35,609 nt of DNA from Candidatus Moraniibacteriota bacterium (GTDB lineage Bacteria; Patescibacteriota; Minisyncoccia; Moranbacterales; DUUL01), in NCBI GenBank assembly GCA_012841575.1, contig DUUL01000011.1, forward strand, positions 1-35,609, read 5' to 3'. The notes beneath the pieces are model-generated. The model saw only the letters and a list, made by a program, of their open reading frames with translations, did not search any database and was not told the DNA's origin. Position numbers and translations under genes: made by a program. Of this stretch, positions 31,469 through 35,609 are shown one piece after another (position 1 is the first letter of the stretch; the number at the start of each line of letters is the position of its first letter).

Positions 31469-31807
31469 ATGAAAGAGCCTAGAAATACTGCAGAATATTT
31501 TTGGACGATGCATTCAAAGAAAAAGCTTTTTCAATATGCGTTAAGTCCGGGAGTTATTAAGCGAGCTTTGCGTTTTCCCGATCGAAAAGAAGAAGGAATT
31601 GCTGAAGATACAATAGCGGTGATGAAGGATCGTAGCACTAAGTCTGTTGAAAAAGAGATTTGGGTAATGTATCAAAAGACTAGTGGAATGAAGAAAAAAA
31701 TAATCTCCGCTTGGATTTATCCAGGGAAAAGTCCACGTAATCGCAAGGAAATTTTCATTCCGGAGGATGTTTTGGCGGAGTTGAAAAGTGAAAAAATGAT
31801 TAACTGA
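31469..31807 (+). CDS. Small conserved-looking protein, unknown (possible RelE/Barnase-like fold)
   Basis: 112 residues from ATG 31469, 13 nt after the DUF192 stop; the frame continues to 31400 but would overlap. Blocks: EYFWTMHSKKKLFQYALSP, VIKRALRFPDRKEEGI, EIWVMYQKT, KKIISAWIYPGKSP and EIFIPEDVLAEL. The order HSK-helix-RxxxP-strand-ISAW recalls the PBECR/RelE-like small nuclease fold, but no antitoxin gene is adjacent. It is a likely operon partner of the DUF192 gene. The fold statement is inference. Confidence 0.75.
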   Translation: MKEPRNTAEYFWTMHSKKKLFQYALSPGVIKRALRFPDRKEEGIAEDTIAVMKDRSTKSVEKEIWVMYQKTSGMKKKIISAWIYPGKSPRNRKEIFIPEDVLAELKSEKMIN

Positions 31808-31821
31808 CTTTAATGATAAAT

Positions 31822-31850
31822 AAAAAAACCGTAGACAGTACGGTTTTTTT
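31822..31850. terminator. Bidirectional terminator between convergent genes
   Basis: A perfect 12-bp stem AAAAAAACCGTA (31822-31833) with TACGGTTTTTTT (31839-31850), loop GACAG. Confidence 0.9.
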
Positions 31851-31874
31851 GTTGTTATTTAGCTTTAAGAGTTT

Positions 31875-32822
31875 TTACAAGAAGATCGGAGAAACATTAG
31901 CACGCTTGTTGCTGGTGTAGGTGTTGTTGTTGATAATTTTCAGACTTTTATTCCAATTTTTGTCTGAAAATTTACCCTTTTGAACGCGAGCAATACCATA
32001 GGAACCGTTTTTGTAGAGCTTATTTTTATCAATTTTTACCCAACCTAATTTACCGCGTGTTTTCACTTCAATGCCATCTTTGCGATTTTCACGAATAGTG
32101 TTCTTTCTGATTTCTAAATCACTTCTATCAATAGCGACTTTAATACCCACTCCGTCATTTTTCTTAATGCGATTGTTTCGAACAGCACCCTTGCTTTTCT
32201 CAGCTAAATCAATGCCATCTTTATCGTTTTTTAGAACTTGATTATTTTCAAGATGAACAGCTCTTTTTTCAGAAAAAATTCCAGTCCAGCCATTATTTTC
32301 GATTTTAGTATTTACCACAACCAGCTTGTCTTTTTTGGAAGCTCCTTTTTTGGCGCGTATTCCATCTTCATCATTATTGCGAATTAAACAGTCTTTAATT
32401 AATACTCCAGCATCCTTTCCAATGTAAACACCCACTTCTCCTTTTTCCAGAGTGACATTTTTAAGTGCAGAGTCGTTTTTCATTGTTGCGACTGGCTTAT
32501 TACTATTTTTTGCACGAATGACAACTTCTCTATAGTTGCTGCCAGAAACTTCTACTTTCTCTGGAAGATAAATATTTTCTCTATAGTTTCCTTTTCGAAT
32601 TTTAACATTCTTATTTTCTTTTTCTGCCAAATTAATTGCATCTTGAATTTTAGTAAAGGGGTAATTATAGGAACCATCCATCTTATTTTTAGCTTTAGTG
32701 TCTACATAAACGTAGCTTTTTTCAGCTGAATTAACAGTAGTTGTTCCAAAAATTGGAAGTGCAATTAAGGTAAAAATAATGATTTTGCTTGTTAAGTGCA
32801 AAGGGGAAAAATATTTTTTCAT
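31875..32822 (-). CDS. Secreted right-handed beta-helix protein
   Basis: 315 residues with a Sec signal peptide (about 1-33, ending TVNSA-EKS). The mature part starts like DUF1565 (YVYVDTKAKNKMDGSYNYPF, TKIQDAINLAEKEN) and continues as PbH1-type coils with NNDEDGIRA, NNGWTGIFS, NDKDGIDLA, NDGVGIKVA and NRKDGIEVK, about 22-24 residues each. Such beta-helices bind or cleave polysaccharides; no catalytic residue is evident. The protein is strongly basic. It ends with a short non-helical tail. It is a single-gene unit. Confidence 0.85.
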   Translation of the reverse strand: MKKYFSPLHLTSKIIIFTLIALPIFGTTTVNSAEKSYVYVDTKAKNKMDGSYNYPFTKIQDAINLAEKENKNVKIRKGNYRENIYLPEKVEVSGSNYREVVIRAKNSNKPVATMKNDSALKNVTLEKGEVGVYIGKDAGVLIKDCLIRNNDEDGIRAKKGASKKDKLVVVNTKIENNGWTGIFSEKRAVHLENNQVLKNDKDGIDLAEKSKGAVRNNRIKKNDGVGIKVAIDRSDLEIRKNTIRENRKDGIEVKTRGKLGWVKIDKNKLYKNGSYGIARVQKGKFSDKNWNKSLKIINNNTYTSNKRANVSPIFL

Positions 32823-33046
32823 TGAATTAATAATTTAGTAATTAAATAGAATATTTAGGATATTCTTAGTTGATTTTACAAATAGCTCTATTTAAATCAA
32901 AAAATAGTAGTTTGGCTAGCTTAGGATATTTTATAAAATTTGTCAATTTAAAGTTCATTTTAAATTTATCAATTTTTATGAGTCTGAAATGTTTATTTTT
33001 TAAATAATATTTTATGAAACTGGCGGGAAAATAGCATCTGATTTGG

Positions 33047-33075
33047 TTGACTTTTGAGTGGCTAATTGTTAGATT
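33047..33075 (+). promoter_or_regulatory. Sigma70 promoter of trpS
   Basis: TTGACT (33047-33052), 17-nt spacer, TAGATT (33070-33075), 20 nt before the ATG; a very short leader. The gap 32823-33046 is A/T-rich with no gene seen. Confidence 0.6.
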
Positions 33076-33095
33076 GAAAGATATTAAACGATTTT

Positions 33096-34130
33096 ATGAA
33101 AGACGCAAAGTTACAAAAGAAAAGAGTTTTAACTGGTGATCGACCAACTGGCTGTTTACATTTGGGTCATTACATTGGTTCTTTAAAAAGTCGCTTAGAA
33201 TTACAAGATTCAGGAGAATACGATCAATTCATAATGATTGCTGATGCGCAAGCATTAACGGACAACGCGAAAAACCCAACTAAAATACGCCAGGGAGTTT
33301 TGGATGTAGCTTTGGATTATTTAGCTGTGGGATTGGATCCTCAAAAGAGCACAATTTTCATTCAATCAACAATTGCTGAGTTGGCGGAGTTGAATTTATT
33401 TTTCTTAAATTTAGTAACAGTGGCACGTTTACAGCGGAATCCAACTGTGAAAAATGAAATGAAGCAAAAAGGTTTTGGAGCGAATGTGCCCGCTGGATTT
33501 TTGACTTATCCAGTTAGTCAAGCGGCTGATATCACTGCTTTCAAAGGAGAGTTGGTGCCGGTGGGTGAGGACCAGTTGCCCTTGCTAGAGCAAGTAAATG
33601 AAATTGTGCGTAGATTTAATAATATTTATGGAAAAGAAAAGAATGTTTTGGTGGAGTGTGAGCCGTTACTTTCGAAAACAACTCGTTTGTCTGGGATTGA
33701 TGGAAAGGCAAAGGCGAGTAAATCTTTGGATAATGCAATTTTTCTTTCTGATTCTGCGGAGATGGTAAGGCAGAAGGTGATGCAAATGTATACTGATCCA
33801 GAACACATTAAAGTGTCTGATCCAGGGAAGGTGGAAGGGAATATTGTGTTTGAGTATCTGGATGCTTTTGATGAGGATGAGGATTTTGTGGCTGATTTGA
33901 AGAGTCGTTACGCAAAGGGTGGTTTGGGAGATGTGGAATGCAAAAAACGTTTGATTGAAGTTTTGGAAAAATTACTATCACCTATTCGGCAAAGGCGAAG
34001 GGTTTTGGAAGAAAATCCACAAGAAATTATGAAAATTTTAGAAGAAGGTTCAAATAAGGCTCGCAAGGTGGCACAAGCAACAATGCAGGAAGTGCGTCGA
34101 GCGATGATGATTGATTATTTTAGAAATTAA
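33096..34130 (+). CDS. trpS: Tryptophanyl-tRNA synthetase
   Basis: 344 residues, a normal class I TrpRS. The HIGH-type motif is HLGH (residues 22-25) in [55 protein letters not shown] and the KMSKS equivalent KASKS in [15 protein letters not shown] follow. It charges tRNA-Trp in the cytosol. The C-terminal anticodon-recognising helices are complete. It is followed by tRNA-Met on the same strand. Confidence 0.96.
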   Translation: MKDAKLQKKRVLTGDRPTGCLHLGHYIGSLKSRLELQDSGEYDQFIMIADAQALTDNAKNPTKIRQGVLDVALDYLAVGLDPQKSTIFIQSTIAELAELNLFFLNLVTVARLQRNPTVKNEMKQKGFGANVPAGFLTYPVSQAADITAFKGELVPVGEDQLPLLEQVNEIVRRFNNIYGKEKNVLVECEPLLSKTTRLSGIDGKAKASKSLDNAIFLSDSAEMVRQKVMQMYTDPEHIKVSDPGKVEGNIVFEYLDAFDEDEDFVADLKSRYAKGGLGDVECKKRLIEVLEKLLSPIRQRRRVLEENPQEIMKILEEGSNKARKVAQATMQEVRRAMMIDYFRN

Positions 34131-34171
34131 TGTGTTAGTAAAGAAAATTTTATTGAATAAAAATTAGAATT

Positions 34172-34244
34172 GGGCCCGTAGCTCAGGGGTTAGAGCAGTC
34201 GGCTCATAACCGATTGGTCATTGGTTCAAATCCAATCGGGCCCA
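34172..34244 (+). tRNA. tRNA-Met (CAU anticodon)
   Basis: A 73-nt tRNA. Acceptor GGGCCCG pairs with CGGGCCC, discriminator A. D-arm GCTCAGGGGTTAGAGC, anticodon loop CTCATAA (CAT), T-arm ATTGG-TTCAAAT-CCAAT. The paired first acceptor bases argue against an initiator tRNA, and overall it looks like elongator Met; a lysidine-modified Ile tRNA cannot be excluded. CCA is not encoded. Confidence 0.95.
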
Positions 34245-34295
34245 CAACAATAGAAGAGAATTGGCTCAGTAAGCCCACTGAGTCTCCATTGTTGT
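34244..34295 (+). other. Two-part hairpin directly after tRNA-Met
   Basis: ACAACAAT (34244-34251) pairs with ATTGTTGT (34288-34295), and inside GGCTCAGT (34263-34270) pairs with ACTGAGTC (34277-34284, one G-U). It begins at the tRNA discriminator, so it may guide 3' trimming or end transcription, though the T-run is short. Confidence 0.5.
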
Positions 34296-34427
34296 TTGAC
34301 ATTTTAGTAAAGGATATTGCAGAGATGTTGTGAATTTAATGTAATGTTTTGCGTTGGTGGGTGTGGTTTTGTTGATAATAAAAGAAAAAGGAGAGGATAA
34401 AGTGGTTACTGGATATGGATATTTTTT

Positions 34428-35153
34428 TTGGTAGGGATAATGTTTTCTAATACTATTGCTTCAGCTTCCTCAAAAATTTGTAAGGACACCAGTGGTGGTG
34501 TGTATAAAGAAAACATCATTACTCAGAGGGAATGGTACGTATCAGATACAAAGGGTGTCCCATTAGAATTATTTGAAAAGTGGGATCGTGAATTTTCTCC
34601 TAACCAAGGAGAATTCACGTGGCAAAAAGATCCTACTTTTTCAACTGTAGGACCATCTTGGGCTCCAAAATTTTTAGAGCACAAGGATGAGTCAATAGTC
34701 AGAATAGTCCAAGGGCAAGATGGCCCGGAGGTATACGTGGAGAAGAAAAAAACTGATTCACGTATAAGCTTTTATAAAACAATATTTTTTTGGGCCGTTG
34801 TGGCCTACATATTGTTTATGGGCGTTTTAAGTGGACTGATGAACAAAGAGTTTATTTTCTTTTTTCTATTAATATTATTTTGTTCAGTATTAGGTTCGTT
34901 GAGTGGTTCTCTTATGCTGACATATACTTTAATAGGTCTAACATCAATTATAATTTCCTCATTCAATAAATTACCCAATAACTGTGGAAGGCTTATTTAT
35001 AATTTTTTGGTAGGCGCATCCGCACTCTTGGGTGCCATAGTCAATATTCTATTTTTTGGTCGGGGAGACTTTACTATTGTGGCCCCGTTGTCTATTTTCC
35101 TTGTTGCGGGTTTCGCCTTGCAGCGAGCAATTTGGATCTTTAGACTTATATAA
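34428..35153 (+). CDS. Secreted/membrane protein of unknown function, signal peptide split by a T8-tract frameshift
   Basis: The open frame gives 241 residues (TTG 34428, or ATG 34440). After a hydrophobic start ending IASASS come about 90 exterior residues (REWYVSDTKGVPLELFEKWD, FSPNQGEFTWQKD) and then about four transmembrane helices. A better start lies in another frame: AAGGAGAGG (34386-34394) and GTG 34402 read VTGYGYFF, then run off at TAG. One extra T in the T8 tract (34422-34429) would join GTG to this frame and give a complete signal peptide. The gene may thus be switched off or phase-variable, or the base count may be wrong. Family unrecognised. Confidence 0.65.
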   Translation: MVGIMFSNTIASASSKICKDTSGGVYKENIITQREWYVSDTKGVPLELFEKWDREFSPNQGEFTWQKDPTFSTVGPSWAPKFLEHKDESIVRIVQGQDGPEVYVEKKKTDSRISFYKTIFFWAVVAYILFMGVLSGLMNKEFIFFFLLILFCSVLGSLSGSLMLTYTLIGLTSIIISSFNKLPNNCGRLIYNFLVGASALLGAIVNILFFGRGDFTIVAPLSIFLVAGFALQRAIWIFRLI

Positions 35154-35205
35154 TGATGACTGCTGAGATTGGGTTCGCCTTGCAGCGAGCAATTTGGATT
35201 TTTAG
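35112..35205. repeat. 62-bp-spaced direct repeat flanking a gatA-identical stretch
   Basis: 35112-35143 and 35174-35205 are identical over 32 nt except one C/T change. The segment between them contains 35146-35170, 25 nt identical to gatA 13412-13436. The second copy could encode an alternative ending FALQRAIWIFRYWRFS for the membrane protein. Confidence 0.85.
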
Positions 35206-35210
35206 GTATT

Positions 35211-35298
35211 GGCGGTTTAGCTAGCCATTGCTAAAAAATCTACCGCAGACTTGTTTAATAAATCGCAATTGTGCGAGGCATTGCAAGTCTGCTTTTTT
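35211..35298 (+). terminator. Hairpin-rich region ending in a terminator
   Basis: GCGGT-TTAGC (35212-35221) can pair with GCTAA and ACCGC (35230-35246). Overlapping it, GCAGACTTG (35245-35253) pairs with CAAGTCTGC (35284-35292), enclosing TCGCA-ATTG-TGCGA (35263-35276), and is followed by six T. The terminator reading is secure; a small structured RNA is possible. The rest of the gap (35299-35484) shows no gene; a 25-codon GTG frame at 35356 is not supported. Confidence 0.6.
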
Positions 35299-35484
35299 AT
35301 TAAGATATTTTTTTAGATGGATTAAGATAATATAAAGTATTAATCAGAAAGAAGAGTGGCTAAACGACAAGAGGGAATGGAGAAGCTATGGAGTAGCAGT
35401 GCCTATTACAGAAATATGAAGAACCGTGAATGAGTTAGATTGGAATACAAAGACTCTTTTGCTTTTTTGTCCTCTTTAATGCAT

Positions 35485-35513
35485 TTGGCAAAGGGGCTGT
35501 TCTCCTATACAAT
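35485..35513 (+). promoter_or_regulatory. Probable promoter of the last gene
   Basis: TTGGCA (35485-35490), 17-nt spacer, TACAAT (35508-35513), 37 nt before the ATG at 35551. Confidence 0.6.
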
Positions 35514-35550
35514 GCAAGTGAAAGAAATTTTAATGTATTACTAAACTTTT

Positions 35551-35609
35551 ATGAAAAAAACTGTAGTTTTTTTGACACTTATGCTAGTGGGATTTTTTGT
35601 GCAATCTCA
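35551..35609 (+). CDS. Secreted protein start (cut by window edge)
   Basis: ATG at 35551 opens a frame reading MKKTVVFLTLMLVGFFVQS to the edge: a basic start and hydrophobic core typical of a Sec signal peptide. Nothing beyond the signal peptide is visible, so no family can be given. Confidence 0.6.
   Translation, partial: MKKTVVFLTLMLVGFFVQS

Noticed and set aside
35356-35433. 25-codon GTG frame before the last gene
   Set aside because: Too short, weak start signal, no recognisable motif.
1-35609. UGA recoding to glycine as in some CPR lineages
   Set aside because: All genes end cleanly at UGA, UAA or UAG, and none needs UGA as sense.

Overview
The window looks like a chromosomal piece of a Candidate Phyla Radiation (Patescibacteria, Parcubacteria-like) bacterium. 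The DNA is AT-rich. It carries an orphan solute-binding lipoprotein, a long nucleoside diphosphate kinase, a PCTxCHL-type pilin-like protein start, many short one-helix membrane proteins, and tRNAs without encoded CCA. UGA works as a stop throughout, so the UGA-glycine lineages (Gracilibacteria, Absconditabacteria) are unlikely. The exact class cannot be fixed from this sequence alone.

Layout. 1-6.5 kb is mostly minus strand: pilin-like start, solute-binding lipoprotein, gyrA, a two-gene unit of small unknown proteins, and a metallo-beta-lactamase-fold gene between two one-helix membrane proteins. 6.6-16.5 kb is plus strand and mostly housekeeping: ndk, lepB, hisS, HIT protein, rpsU, an acetyltransferase remnant, pyrF, yqeY, gatC, gatA, holB, an unknown small gene with its own promoter, and mnmA. 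16.5-19.5 kb holds a divergent redox cluster: a TM1266-type hydrogenase regulator and a membrane protein on the minus strand, facing nuoE- and nuoF-like genes on the plus strand. No catalytic hydrogenase subunit is in the window. 19.6-21.7 kb is a minus-strand translation and ssDNA-binding block: rpsF, ssb, rpsR, efp. 22-26.7 kb has map, ruvX, a glycosyltransferase, an rluD-like pseudouridine synthase and a basic single-pass membrane protein.

26.7-27.0 kb has no recognised gene. It has a strong extended -10 promoter, about 260 nt of helix-rich and relatively GC-rich sequence, and a strong terminator. I read it as a stand-alone structured non-coding RNA of a class I do not recognise, and it is the main discovery candidate. 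27-29.5 kb contains a DedA gene with an in-frame amber codon, tRNA-Ser, tRNA-Leu, a thioredoxin-like lipoprotein, a NYN-domain protein and rpsO with a leader hairpin. 29.6-34.1 kb contains murB, hpf, a DUF192 protein, a small CPR-type gene, a beta-helix protein and trpS. 34.1-35.6 kb is an accessory-looking end: tRNA-Met, a membrane protein whose signal peptide is split by a T8 homopolymer frameshift, a chimeric short duplication that includes 25 nt identical to gatA, an RNA-like hairpin region, and the start of another secreted protein.

Most genes start without a Shine-Dalgarno sequence in A/T-rich contexts. A minority (rpsU, pyrF, rpsO, nuoF and the small unknown genes) have clear ones. Convergent units are separated by strong hairpin-T-tract terminators.
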